NCBI RefSeq assembly: GCF_006088715.1
Contig: NZ_CP030771.1
Span: forward strand, 7,066,001-7,130,000
Direction: 5' to 3'
Length of the DNA stretch: 64,000 bases
Source: Streptomyces sp. YIM 121038
GTDB taxonomy: Bacteria > Actinomycetota > Actinomycetes > Streptomycetales > Streptomycetaceae
Of this stretch, positions 51,770-60,554 are shown piece by piece (position 1 is the stretch's first letter; every line of letters begins with the position of its first letter). The notes under the pieces are model-generated. The model did no database searches, was not told the origin of the DNA, and worked only from the letters and a program-made list of their open reading frames with translations. A program made the translations under genes and the position numbers.

Positions 51770-54700
51770 AGACCAGGCGGTACTTCACGTACGAGCCCGG
51801 CTCGCTGACGGTGAACGGGCGGGTCTGCCGGTCCCAGGCGAAGGACTCGCCGGACCGCTTGTCGACCGTCGTCCACTTCTCGCCGTCGGGCGAGCCCTGG
51901 AGGACCCACCCGCGCGGAGCCTTCGCGGCGTCCGCCGAGGTGAGGGTGTACTGCACGGCCTTGGTGCGGGACGCGACCGGCACCACCACGGAGGAGGCGT
52001 TCGCGTACGTCGACGAGGAGTTGTCGAACAGCTCGCCCTCGACCCTGGTCGCGTCCTCGCGGGGCGACGGCACCTTGTCGTCGTCCGTGACGGACACCGG
52101 CTGGGCGCCCTTGCCGGAGCCCCACGCGGAGGGCTTGGGGCCCATGTCGAATTCGAGGACGCCGCCGCGGGCGATCTCCTCGTGCGGCAGGGCGGTGGAG
52201 TTCCACTTCTTGCCGTTGACCTTCAGCCCCTGCACGTACACGTTCCGCGCACTGTTCTTTGGAGCTTTAACGACCAGCGTGCCGCCGTTGTCGAGGCGTA
52301 CGGTCGCCTTCTTGAACTGCGGGGAGCCGATGGCGTATTCGCCGCTGCCCATGACCAGCGGGTAGAAGCCGAGCGAGGAGAACAGGTACCAGGCCGACTG
52401 CTCGCCGTTGTCCTCGTCGCCGTGGTAGCCCTGGCCGATCTCGCTGCCGGTGTAGAGGCGGGAGAGGACCTCGCGGACCTTCTCCTGGGTCTTCCAGGGC
52501 TGCCCGGCCGCGTCGTACATGTACGCGGCGTGGTGCGCGACCTGGTTGGAGTGCCCGTACATGCCCATGCGCACGTCACGGGCCTCGGTCATCTCGTGGA
52601 TGACGCCGGGGTAGGAGCCGATGAACTCCGGGGACGCCGTCTCGGGCGTCACGAAGTACGTGTCGAGCTTCTTCGCGAGGCCGCCCCGGCCGCCGTACAG
52701 ATTGGCCAGGCCGCGCGAGTCCTGCGGGGCGGTGAAGGCGTAGCCCCAGGCGTTGGTCTCCGTGTAGTCGTGGCCCCACACGCGCGGGTCGAACTTCTCC
52801 GACGGGACGCGCCAGGCACCCTTCTTGTCCTTGCCCTGGAAGAACCCGGCCTTGGCGTCGAAGAGCTTCACGTAGTCACGGGCGCGGTTGAGGAAGTAGG
52901 ACGCCTCCTCCTGGTAGCGCTTCTCGCCCGTCTTCTTGTAGAGGGCCTGGCCCATCTTCGCGATGCCGTAGTCGTTGACGTATCCCTCAAGGGCCCACGA
53001 CAGGCCCTCGTGCGTCTCGGACGGCGTGTAGCCGAGGAACGGCGCGTTCGTCATGCCCTTGCGGCCGTAGCCCGGCTTGTCGGGCGCGACCGTCGCGTTC
53101 TTCACGGCCGCGTCGTACGCCGCCTTCGCGTCGAAGCCCTTCACGCCCTTCACGTACGCGTCGGCGAACGCCACGTCCGAGGACGTGCCGGTCATCAGGT
53201 CCGCGTAGCCCGGCGACGACCAGCGCGAGGTCCAGCCGCCGTCCTTGTAGTGCTGCACGAAGCCGTCGACCAGCTCGCCCGCCTTCTTCGGCGTCAGGAG
53301 CGAGTACGCGGGCCACGTCGTGCGATACGTGTCCCAGAAGCCGTTGTTGACGTACGGCTTGCCCTCGACGATCTTCGCGCCGGTGTGGGTCGGGGTGTCC
53401 GGGTCCGGCTGCTTGGTGAACGGCGAAGCGTACTTGTACGTCGAACCGACCTTCTCGAAGCCGGAGTTGGGGTAGAGGTAGAGCCGGTACAGGCTGGAGT
53501 ACAGCGACGTCCGCTGCCCCTCGCTCGCGCCCTCCACCTCGACGCGGCCGAGGACGTCGTCCCACTGCCGCTGCGCCGCGTCCTTGACCTTCGCGAAGGA
53601 CGTGCCCGCGGGGATCTCCGCGTCCAGGTTCGCCTTCGCCTGGTCGACGCTGATCAGGGACGTGGCCAGGCGCAGCGAGACCTCGCGGTCGGCGCCGGCC
53701 TTGAAGCGGAAGTAGCCGGTGGCGTCCGTGGTGCCGCCGCCCGTCAGCTTGCCGCCGTCCGTGACCGGGCGGTCGAACGTGCCGTACACGAACATGCGGG
53801 TCGCGCCCACCGACAGGCCCGACTTCACGTCGGAGTAGCCGGTGACGATCCCCTTCTCCTTGTCGAGGGTGAGGCCCACGGCGTGCTTGGTGTCGCCCGT
53901 CTTCTCGATGTTGTCGAAGACCACGCTCGCGTCGTCACCGGGGTAGGTGAACTTGAACATCGCCGCGTGGTCGGTCGGCGTCATCTCGGCCTTCAGGCCG
54001 TTCTCGAAGGTCACGCCGTAGTAGTGCGGGCGCGCCGTCTCGTTCTCGTGCTTGAACGGCAGCGCGCGCTTGTCGCGGGCCGCGTCCGGGGTGCCCTTCG
54101 CGGCCGACGGCATGATCTGGAACGTCTGCCGGTCACCCATCCACGGGCTCGGCTCGTGGCTCGCGCCGAACGCCTGGAGGGTGGGGAGGTTGTCGTCGTT
54201 GTTGCCCCGGGCGTAGTCGTACAGCCAGTCGATGCTGCCCGCGTTGGTCACCGGGGTCCAGAAGTTGAAGCCGTGCGGGACGGCCGTCGCGGGGAAGGTG
54301 TTCCCGCGGGAGAAGTCGCGGCTGGAGTTGGTGCCGCGCGTGGTCGAGGCGTAGTCGGAGGGGTGCGCCTTGGGCTTCGGAGGGGCCTTCTCGGCCAGGG
54401 ATATGTCGTCCACCCAGCCGCGGAACTTCACCGGGCCCTTCGGGGAGTCGTACGCGAGCAGGATCCGGTCCACGGTCTTGCCCGCGGCCACCTCGCCGAT
54501 CCGCGACGCCACGTCGTTCCACTGGTTGACGTAGAGCACCTTGGCGTCGCCCTGCCCGCGCGGAGTGAGCGGGAAGCCGTGCTGGTCGGTGGCGCCCAGG
54601 TCGCTCAGATACGTACCGTCGGTGAAGGCGAGGTCCACCGAGACGTTCGTGGCGTCGTACGGCGCCTTCTTGTACTCCTCGTCGTCCATCGACGGGAAGA

Positions 54701-55580
54701 CGCGGTACCCCAGCTCGGTGTCCCGGCCCACCTTCACGTCCACGTCGAAGACCTTGTTGGACGAGTGGCCGCGCCCCCCGGCGGTGTGCGTGCCCGCGTA
54801 CCTGAAGGCCTGCTTGCCGGTGAAGCCCGCCCGGCCCTTCGCCGTCGGCGACCCGGCCGGACCCCGGTCGACGGCACTCTGCATGTCCTCGGGCGGCGCG
54901 GGGGTGTCGGAGCCGCCGACGGACAGCTGGAGGTCCGCGAGCTGGATCTCGCCGCCGCCGTTGTTCGCCGAGATGTCCAGACGGAAGTGCGTGTACGCGG
55001 TGTCGTTCGCGAAGTCGTACGTCTTGGTCTGGAACCGCTCGCCGAACGTCTCGCCCTCGCGCTTGTCGAGGTCCTTCCAGTCCCGGCCGTCCGTCGAGCC
55101 CTGGAGCGTCCAGCTCTTCGGGTCGCGCTGCGCGTGGTCGTTCGCGGACGTCAGCGCGTACCGCACCACCTTGGCGGGGGAGTCCAGCGTGAACTCCACC
55201 CAGCCGGACGTGGCGAAGGTGAGCCACTTCGTGCTCTTCTCGCCGTCGACGAGGTTCTCCTTCACCTCGCCGGAGCCGCTGTGCTCACCGCTGGCCCTGA
55301 CGCCCACGACCCGGTCGTTGACGCCGCCGGGTATCCCGGAGGCGAAGGCGCCGTTCACCCCGCCCGCGCGCTTCTTGCCGTCAGGACCGGTCTCCACGGT
55401 GTTCAGCCAGTCCGGCGCGGGCTGCCCCGCCTCGAACGAGGAGCTGAACTCCCGCTCCGCGCGCGGCTGCTGCTGCGGACCCGCCACGGCCGCGCCCTGC
55501 GAGGCGGCGACCACGGTCAGGGCGGTGACCCCGACCAGCAGCCCCCCGCCCGGTCTGCGTCCCCGACGTCTGTACCCCAT
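51723..55580 (-). CDS. Secreted GH92 alpha-mannosidase with F5/8 type C domains
   Basis: 1285 residues. A signal peptide (LLVGVTALTVVAASQGAAVAG) is followed by a discoidin/F5-8C domain at ~80-220 (KENLVDGEKSTKWLTF...SWTLQGSTDGRDWKDL). GH92 covers ~440-1130, including HGFNFWTPVTNAG, YRTTWPAYSLLTP and the catalytic-region motif GDEDNGEQSAWYLFSSLG. A second F5-8C domain lies at the C-terminus (APRGWVLQGSPDGEKW). GH92 enzymes are calcium-dependent exo-alpha-mannosidases that act on mannan or N-glycans. I chose the ATG at 55580 because GGGAGGGAG precedes it. A LacI-type operator lies 25 bases upstream. Codons around 52250-52275 are AT-rich. Confidence 0.92.
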   Translation of the reverse strand: MGYRRRGRRPGGGLLVGVTALTVVAASQGAAVAGPQQQPRAEREFSSSFEAGQPAPDWLNTVETGPDGKKRAGGVNGAFASGIPGGVNDRVVGVRASGEHSGSGEVKENLVDGEKSTKWLTFATSGWVEFTLDSPAKVVRYALTSANDHAQRDPKSWTLQGSTDGRDWKDLDKREGETFGERFQTKTYDFANDTAYTHFRLDISANNGGGEIQLADLQLSVGGSDTPAPPEDMQSAVDRGPAGSPTAKGRAGFTGKQAFRYAGTHTAGGRGHSSNKVFDVDVKVGRDTELGYRVFPSMDDEEYKKAPYDATNVSVDLAFTDGTYLSDLGATDQHGFPLTPRGQGDAKVLYVNQWNDVASRIGEVAAGKTVDRILLAYDSPKGPVKFRGWVDDISLAEKAPPKPKAHPSDYASTTRGTNSSRDFSRGNTFPATAVPHGFNFWTPVTNAGSIDWLYDYARGNNDDNLPTLQAFGASHEPSPWMGDRQTFQIMPSAAKGTPDAARDKRALPFKHENETARPHYYGVTFENGLKAEMTPTDHAAMFKFTYPGDDASVVFDNIEKTGDTKHAVGLTLDKEKGIVTGYSDVKSGLSVGATRMFVYGTFDRPVTDGGKLTGGGTTDATGYFRFKAGADREVSLRLATSLISVDQAKANLDAEIPAGTSFAKVKDAAQRQWDDVLGRVEVEGASEGQRTSLYSSLYRLYLYPNSGFEKVGSTYKYASPFTKQPDPDTPTHTGAKIVEGKPYVNNGFWDTYRTTWPAYSLLTPKKAGELVDGFVQHYKDGGWTSRWSSPGYADLMTGTSSDVAFADAYVKGVKGFDAKAAYDAAVKNATVAPDKPGYGRKGMTNAPFLGYTPSETHEGLSWALEGYVNDYGIAKMGQALYKKTGEKRYQEEASYFLNRARDYVKLFDAKAGFFQGKDKKGAWRVPSEKFDPRVWGHDYTETNAWGYAFTAPQDSRGLANLYGGRGGLAKKLDTYFVTPETASPEFIGSYPGVIHEMTEARDVRMGMYGHSNQVAHHAAYMYDAAGQPWKTQEKVREVLSRLYTGSEIGQGYHGDEDNGEQSAWYLFSSLGFYPLVMGSGEYAIGSPQFKKATVRLDNGGTLVVKAPKNSARNVYVQGLKVNGKKWNSTALPHEEIARGGVLEFDMGPKPSAWGSGKGAQPVSVTDDDKVPSPREDATRVEGELFDNSSSTYANASSVVVPVASRTKAVQYTLTSADAAKAPRGWVLQGSPDGEKWTTVDKRSGESFAWDRQTRPFTVSEPGSYVKYRLVFTGGRAALSEVELLR

Positions 55581-55604
55581 CCCGACTCCCTCCCTGCCCA
55601 TCCG

Positions 55605-55616
55605 GACAACGTTGTC
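55605..55616. promoter_or_regulatory. LacI-family operator-like palindrome before the GH92 gene
   Basis: GACAACGTTGTC is a perfect palindrome with the central CG typical of LacI-family operators. With flanks it reads gGACAACGTTGTCa, one base short of TGACAACGTTGTCA. It suggests sugar-induced expression; no LacI gene is present in the window. Confidence 0.65.
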
Positions 55617-55728
55617 ACGCGGCTGCGCAAGGACCAGTAGGGCGGCAAGTGGCGAGCGGTGTCAAGGGTGTTGTCCGGGCCTGGGGCAGCGTAGGGGAGA
55701 TCGCTTCGCCGCGCCGTGCTCCCGGGGC

Positions 55729-55761
55729 GGGGGCGGCGGCCCGGCCGCGACCGCCGCCCCC
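55729..55761 (-). terminator. GC-rich hairpin after the NmrA-like gene
   Basis: GGGGGCGGCGG (55729-55739) pairs with CCGCCGCCCCC (55751-55761) around an 11-base loop, 73 bases beyond the leftward NmrA-like stop. Confidence 0.65.
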
Positions 55762-55833
55762 CTGGCGGGGCGGACCTGGATCAGGCCCTGGCCGGGTGCT
55801 CCGCACGGAGCGTGAAGGTGTCCGTCCAGTGGG

Positions 55834-56592
55834 TCAGAACTGGGTGTCGAGCCATTCCCGGAAGGTGGGACCGGCCAGCTTGGCGTGCGGTCCTGGCAGG
55901 AACCCGCCGGCCGCCGCGGTCTCGCCGTCGGGCACGCCGGAGCCGTCGACCTCGACGACCTCGATGCCCCGGCGGGCGCCGAGGAGCTTGGCCGCCTCGG
56001 CCATGCTCTCCCTGCGGGGCCCGGCGATCTCGGGGATCGGCGTGCCGGGACTCGCCCCGTCGGGCTCGGTGGCCAGGTCGACCAGCGTCTCCGCCACGGT
56101 GCGGCAGGCCACGAGCTGGGTGGGCAGGGCCGGGATGTGGGCGACGCCGCCCGGCTGCCAGTCCAGGAGCTGCCCGACGAACTCGTGGAACTGCGCGGCC
56201 CGCAGAATGCGCGTGGGCAACGGACCGGACAGGCCGACCTCCTCGTGCACCTGCTGGGCGGCGACGAAACCGGCGGTGGCCTTGTCGGCGCCGATGATGG
56301 ACACGGCGGTGATCCGGTCGACGCCCGCGCGTTGTCCGGCCTCGTGCAGATTGCGGGTGGCCGTGCGGAAGAAGTCCGCGGCGGCCGCCTGTTCGGAGGC
56401 GTGCCACGACGCGACGTCCACGATGACGTCGACCCCGGTGAGCGCCTCGGCCAGGCCCGCGCCGGTGACGATGTCCACGCCGGTGGCGCGGGACATCGGC
56501 ACGACCTGGTGACCCCGTTCCGTGAGGACGTCCACGACGTGGCGTCCCAGGCGCCCGGTCGCTCCCGCCACCGCGAATTTGCTGGTGCTCAT
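55834..56592 (-). CDS. NmrA/SDR-type NAD(P)-binding protein of an ECF41 module
   Basis: 252 residues, atypical short-chain reductase. The nucleotide motif is FAVAGATGRLGRHVVDVL at the N-terminus, then VDVIVDVASWHASEQ and RITAVSIIGADKA. It has no clear YxxxK active site, as in NmrA-like sensors. ECF41 sigma genes are commonly paired with such epimerase or oxidoreductase genes, and one lies divergently 275 bases away. The ATG at 56592 has GGAG upstream. An ECF41-like promoter on this strand (56735-56761) should drive it. Confidence 0.87.
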   Translation of the reverse strand: MSTSKFAVAGATGRLGRHVVDVLTERGHQVVPMSRATGVDIVTGAGLAEALTGVDVIVDVASWHASEQAAAADFFRTATRNLHEAGQRAGVDRITAVSIIGADKATAGFVAAQQVHEEVGLSGPLPTRILRAAQFHEFVGQLLDWQPGGVAHIPALPTQLVACRTVAETLVDLATEPDGASPGTPIPEIAGPRRESMAEAAKLLGARRGIEVVEVDGSGVPDGETAAAGGFLPGPHAKLAGPTFREWLDTQF

Positions 56593-56734
56593 GTTCTCCG
56601 CCCTTCCTGGCACTGGGTGGGGAGACGGCGGGGCCGCCTCCCTTCTCCCGTGCGATCTCGACTCGTGGTGCCGCGTGCCGTGTGCCGCGTACCGCTCCGG
56701 ACGGTCCCTGCGCACGGCGCCTTGACGAACACGG

Positions 56735-56761
56735 GACGCCGGTGCCCCGCTGCCCGTAACG
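56735..56761 (-). promoter_or_regulatory. Leftward ECF41-like promoter (CGTTACG-N16-CGTC)
   Basis: On the minus strand CGTTACG (56761-56755) and CGTC (56738-56735) are exactly 16 bases apart and point to the NmrA-like gene, about 143 bases upstream of its start. The spacer shares GCGGGG and ACCGG with that of the facing promoter at 56798. Confidence 0.6.
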
Positions 56762-56797
56762 GCCGCGGCCGTGTGACACAGGCCACCGGTCGGAGGG

Positions 56798-56824
56798 TGT
56801 TACGGAGCGGCGGGGACCGGCGTC
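56798..56824 (+). promoter_or_regulatory. Rightward ECF41-like promoter (TGTTACG-N16-CGTC)
   Basis: TGTTACG (56798-56804) and CGTC (56821-56824) are 16 bases apart, 43 bases before the sigma start. It differs from the TGTCACA form at two positions but matches the facing promoter at six of seven, which suggests autoregulation with slightly different -35 specificity. Confidence 0.65.
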
Positions 56825-56867
56825 TAGTGCGGGGAGCAGGGCCGGAAGGAACAGGCGGGAGCCGGGT

Positions 56868-57815
56868 ATGAGCGAGCGCAGCGAACGAACCACCGACATG
56901 GCCGTGCCGCCCGGCCGTGCCGCTCCGGTGAGGCCGGTGGACTCCGCCACCGAGGTGTTCGTCGCCCACCGCAATCTGCTGTTCACCGTCGCCTACGAGA
57001 TGCTCGGCTCGGCCGCCGACGCCGAAGACGTCCTACAGGAGACCTGGCTGCGCTGGGCGGGCGTCGACCGCGGAGCCGTGCGGGAGGAACGTGCCTACTT
57101 GGTGCGGATCGTCACCCGGCAGGCGCTGGACCGGATGCGTGCGCTCGGCCGGCGCAAGGAGTCCTACGTCGGACCGTGGCTGCCCGAGCCGCTGCTCACC
57201 GCGCCGGACGTGGCCGAGGACGTCGAACTGGCCGACAGCCTCTCGATGGCGATGCTGCTGGTGCTGGAGACGCTCGCGCCGGTCGAACGGGCGGTGTTCG
57301 TGCTGCGCGAGGTCTTCGCCCTCGACTACGACGAGATCGCCGGGGCCGTCGGCAGGAGCCCGGCCGCCGTCCGCCAGCTCGCCTACCGGGCACGGGCCCA
57401 CGTCGCCGCGCGCCGCCCGCGCGGCACCGTCTCCCCGGCCCAGACCCGGGCCGCGCTCCAGGCCTTCCAGCGCGCGGTCGAGACCGGCGAGTTGCAGTGC
57501 CTGCTCGACGTCCTCGCCCCGGAGGTCGTCGCCCTGAGCGACGGCGGCGGAGTCAGACACGCCCTGCTGCGGCCCATCGTGGGCGCGGACAAGGTGGCCC
57601 GTCTGCTGGCGGGCGGCTGGTGGCGGCGCGACGCCGAGAGATCGGTCGAGCCGGTCCAGATCAACGGCGGGCCGGGGCTCCTCGTCCGGGCCGACGGGGA
57701 GGTCGACGGCGTCGTGGCCGTGCGGGTCGAGAACGGCCACGTCACCGGGGCCTACCACGTCCGCAACCCCGAGAAGCTGTCGCGCGTGGCGCGGGAGACC
57801 GCCGTCAGCCGCTGA
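56868..57815 (+). CDS. Second ECF41-type sigma factor with SnoaL-like C-terminal domain
   Basis: 315 residues. Region 2 is NLLFTVAYEMLGSAADAEDVLQETWLRW, the linker is YVGPWLPEPLL, and region 4 is LAPVERAVFVLREVFALDYDEIAGAVGRSPAAVRQLAYRAR. The C-terminal NTF2-like domain has DGGGV (DGGGK in the first factor) and ends NPEKL. These are hallmarks of ECF41, where the C-terminal domain tunes sigma activity. The ATG at 56868 has GGGAG six bases away. It is divergent from its COE partner and separate from the module at 20.3 kb, so the two regulons probably do not overlap fully. Confidence 0.9.
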   Translation: MSERSERTTDMAVPPGRAAPVRPVDSATEVFVAHRNLLFTVAYEMLGSAADAEDVLQETWLRWAGVDRGAVREERAYLVRIVTRQALDRMRALGRRKESYVGPWLPEPLLTAPDVAEDVELADSLSMAMLLVLETLAPVERAVFVLREVFALDYDEIAGAVGRSPAAVRQLAYRARAHVAARRPRGTVSPAQTRAALQAFQRAVETGELQCLLDVLAPEVVALSDGGGVRHALLRPIVGADKVARLLAGGWWRRDAERSVEPVQINGGPGLLVRADGEVDGVVAVRVENGHVTGAYHVRNPEKLSRVARETAVSR

Positions 57816-57831
57816 CTCCCCGGCCCGCCCG

Positions 57832-58950
57832 TCAGCGGCAGAGGACCTCGTCCACGACCTCGTCCATGCCGTCCTTGACCGCCTGGCCCGGCTGCGTGGT
57901 CACGGCGACGTTGACGGAGCGGACCGGCTCGCCGTGCTTCAGGACGACGCCGCCGCGGGTCTCGTAGCCCGTCATGCTGCCGCCGTGGCCCCAGTAGACG
58001 CCGCCGCACGACAGGGGCGTCCGCACGAGGCCGAGGCCGTAGCGGGCCCCCTTGGGGAAGGGGTACGTGGCGGGGGTGGTCTTCTGCATCTCCTTGAGCT
58101 GGGGTTCCTTCAGCAGGCGCCCGTCCAGGAGCGCGGTGTAGAACCGGTTCAAGTCGGTGTTCGTGGAGACCATCTGCCCCGCGGCCCAGGCCCAGGAGGG
58201 GTCCCACTCCGTGGCGTCGACCAGCGGCGCGCCCGCAGCGGACTGGTAGTAGCCCTGGGGGTGGCGCTCACGCAGGGTCGCGTCGCCGTGGGCGGGGAAG
58301 TAGGTGTGGCGCAGGCCGATGCGCTGGATGACGCGCCGGTCGATCTCCTGGGCGATCGAGCGGTGGGTGATCTTCTCCACGATGAGGCCGAGGACGAGGT
58401 AGTTCGTGTTGTTGTACTCCCACTTCTCCCCGGGCCCGAAGTGGGCCTTGTGCTTCAGGGCGCGGGCCAGGAGCTCGCGGGGCTCGTAGGGGTGGATGTC
58501 CTCGTCGAGGTAGTCGACGTAGCTGGGCAGGCCGCTGCGGTGCTGGAGCAGCTGGCGGATGGTGATCTTCCGCCCGTCGATGCCGTCGCCGCGCAGGACG
58601 CCGCGCAGATGGTCGTCGACCTTGTCGCTCAGCCGGAGCTTCTTCTCGCCGACCAGCTGGAGCACGACCGTCGCGGTGAAGGCCTTGGTGTTGCTGCCGA
58701 TCCGCACCTGCCCGTCCCGGGGCACCTGCGCGCCGGTGGCGACGTCACCGACGCCCGCGGTGTACGTACGGGTGCGGCCTTCGCGGTCCGTCACGCTCGC
58801 CAGGGCACCGGGCACGCTGTCGGGGTTCACCAGGGCGTTCAGCCCCTTCTGTACGGGGTCCGGCGCGGTGGCGGAGGCCGTCGCCGCGGGGGCGAGGGCG
58901 CCGAGGGCCACGACCGCGGTGGCCGCCCACTGCCATGTCTGTGTACGCAT
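57832..58950 (-). CDS. Secreted serine hydrolase (class C beta-lactamase / DD-carboxypeptidase family)
   Basis: 372 residues. The signal peptide (WAATAVVALGALAPAATASATA) is followed by a penicillin-recognising fold: SNTK for the SxxK nucleophile (about residue 87), YNNTNY for the YxN motif and GHGGS in place of KTG. R61-type DD-carboxypeptidases and esterases share this set. It may act on peptidoglycan or small esters outside the cell. The ATG at 58950 follows AGGAG. It is the last of three leftward genes for exported proteins and is convergent with the sigma gene. Confidence 0.87.
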   Translation of the reverse strand: MRTQTWQWAATAVVALGALAPAATASATAPDPVQKGLNALVNPDSVPGALASVTDREGRTRTYTAGVGDVATGAQVPRDGQVRIGSNTKAFTATVVLQLVGEKKLRLSDKVDDHLRGVLRGDGIDGRKITIRQLLQHRSGLPSYVDYLDEDIHPYEPRELLARALKHKAHFGPGEKWEYNNTNYLVLGLIVEKITHRSIAQEIDRRVIQRIGLRHTYFPAHGDATLRERHPQGYYQSAAGAPLVDATEWDPSWAWAAGQMVSTNTDLNRFYTALLDGRLLKEPQLKEMQKTTPATYPFPKGARYGLGLVRTPLSCGGVYWGHGGSMTGYETRGGVVLKHGEPVRSVNVAVTTQPGQAVKDGMDEVVDEVLCR

Positions 58951-58966
58951 GGGTCAACTCCTCATG

Positions 58967-59005
58967 GGGATCAAAGGGGATCAAGAGGGATCAAGAGGGA
59001 TCTGT
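58967..59005. repeat. Tandem GGGATCAA-type repeats
   Basis: Four copies of (A/G)GGGATCAA or AGGGATC(A/T) with 10-11-base spacing lie between the serine hydrolase start and the peptidase stop, next to the hydrolase ribosome site. This could be a regulatory or slippage sequence. Confidence 0.5.
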
Positions 59006-59015
59006 GGGAGGGGGA

Positions 59016-60551
59016 TTAGTCGGTCCGGCAGGTCAGGTCCCTGGCGGGGAGCCTGCCGGTGGTCAGGTAGCGCGTGGCGGCGCCGTCCGCGCAGGAGTTG
59101 GTGCCGTTGACGATGTGGCCCTCTCCTTCGGCGACGGTGACCATCCGGGAGCCGCGCAGGGCCCGGTGCATGGCCTGGGCACCGGCCAGGGGGGTGCTGG
59201 GGTCCCACGCGTTCTGCACGATCAGCGCGCGGGCCGCGTGGCCCACCTCGGTCGCGGGCTCGCTGCCCGGCTGCCAGAACGCGCACGGCTTGATGCCGGA
59301 CGCGAAGTCGCCCGACAGCGGATAGCGGGCCTTGTCGCGGATCGCGTCGCGGCGGTAGCGCTCGGGGTCGCGCGGCCACGACGCGCGGGTGTCGGCGCAG
59401 AGGACGGCCCAGGCGGCGGCGGTGTCGTTGTCGGCGGGGGTGCCGGGGACGGCGGGGGTGCCGGGCACTCCGGGCGCGCCAGGGCGCTTCCCGTTCTCGC
59501 TCCGCTTTCCGTTCTCCGCCGCCTTCTTCAGCCCGGCGACCCACGCGGACGCCTTCCGCACGTGGAAGAACCGGGTGCGCTGAGCGCGGATGCCGTCACC
59601 GGTGAGGGGCTGTCCGTCGACGGTGAGGGGCGTGCGGTCGGCCCGCGCGACCAGGTCCCAGAAGGTCTCGCGGACCTCGGCCGGGGTGGTGCCGAGCCCA
59701 TGGGCCGCGTGCCGCCGGGCGGCCCACCCGCTCCAGCGCGTGAAGGCGGGCTCGGCCCCTTCCGCCATCGCCTGGAACATGCCGCGCCCGTACCGCGCGG
59801 GGTCGGCGGCGCTGTCCAGGACGAAGCGGTCGGCCCGCCGCGGGAACATCCGCGTGTAGACGGCGCCGAGGTAGGTGCCGTAGGAGAACCCCAGGTAGGA
59901 GATCTTCTTCTCGCCCAGCACGGCACGGACGACGTCCATGTCCCGGGCGGTGTTGCGGGTGGTGAGGTGCCGCAGCACCGCGCCGTTCGCGGCCCGGCAC
60001 TTGGCGGCCACCGTACGGGCCCACCGCACGTCCTTCGCGAAGGTGCGGGCCCGGTAGGGGTGCTCCAGTGCCTGTTCGCCGGGGGTCAGGCCGCAGCCGA
60101 CGGGGGAGCTCCGGCCGATGCCCCTCGGGTCGAACCCGATGAGGTCGTACCGCTTCCGCACCTCCTTCGAGATCCGCAGCGCCGGGTCGACCGGCAGACG
60201 GAGGCCGGGTCCGCCGGGGCCGCCGGGGTTGAGCAGCAGAACGCCGCGCCGTTCCACCGCGCTTGTCGCCTTCAGGCGGGATATCGCGATGGTCGTCCTT
60301 CTGCCGTCCGGGTCACCGTAATCCAGCGGCACTTCGAGGGTCGCGCACTGGAAGGCGGCGGGGCTCCGGGCGTCACAGCGCTGCCAGTGGGGCTTCTGCT
60401 GTGCGTACGGGCGAAGGGGGTTTCCGGTCGCGGCGGCTTCGGGTGCGGCGGTTGCCGCCGCGGGTGTCAGGGCCGGTACGAAAGCCGCCGTGATGCCGAC
60501 GGCCAGAAGAGACGCTGTGCGTGCGGCGCGCGCCACGATGTCCATTCCCAT
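59016..60551 (-). CDS. Secreted alpha/beta hydrolase (tripeptidyl aminopeptidase family)
   Basis: 511 residues. The signal peptide has a long hydrophobic core (SLLAVGITAAFVPALTPAAATAAP). The hydrolase core has LLLNPGGPGGPG (oxyanion region), YDLIGFDPRGIGRSSPV, nucleophile SYLGFSYGTYLG, and C-terminal VQNAWDPSTPL and GEGHIV for Asp and His. This is the SlpD/Tap family of Streptomyces exopeptidases. A Pro/Gly/Thr-rich loop (GAPGVPGTPAVPGTPAD) interrupts the cap. I start at the ATG at 60551, three bases after the upstream stop; an ATG at 60545 is also possible. Confidence 0.87.
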   Translation of the reverse strand: MGMDIVARAARTASLLAVGITAAFVPALTPAAATAAPEAAATGNPLRPYAQQKPHWQRCDARSPAAFQCATLEVPLDYGDPDGRRTTIAISRLKATSAVERRGVLLLNPGGPGGPGLRLPVDPALRISKEVRKRYDLIGFDPRGIGRSSPVGCGLTPGEQALEHPYRARTFAKDVRWARTVAAKCRAANGAVLRHLTTRNTARDMDVVRAVLGEKKISYLGFSYGTYLGAVYTRMFPRRADRFVLDSAADPARYGRGMFQAMAEGAEPAFTRWSGWAARRHAAHGLGTTPAEVRETFWDLVARADRTPLTVDGQPLTGDGIRAQRTRFFHVRKASAWVAGLKKAAENGKRSENGKRPGAPGVPGTPAVPGTPADNDTAAAWAVLCADTRASWPRDPERYRRDAIRDKARYPLSGDFASGIKPCAFWQPGSEPATEVGHAARALIVQNAWDPSTPLAGAQAMHRALRGSRMVTVAEGEGHIVNGTNSCADGAATRYLTTGRLPARDLTCRTD

Positions 60552-60554
60552 CGG

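Noticed and set aside
52260..52270. Apparent TTA on the plus strand in the GH92 region
   Set aside because: In the minus-strand reading frame the bases fall in GTT AAA, so it is not a bldA-type Leu codon.
51501..55640. 1379-codon rightward frame opposite the GH92 gene
   Set aside because: Antisense of a multi-domain secreted mannosidase; Val/Arg/Gly composition is an artefact of its codon bias.
56772..56778. TGTCACA on the minus strand in the second ECF41 module
   Set aside because: No CGTC follows at 16 bases (GGGC is there instead); the yGTTACG sites keep the exact spacing and explain both directions better.
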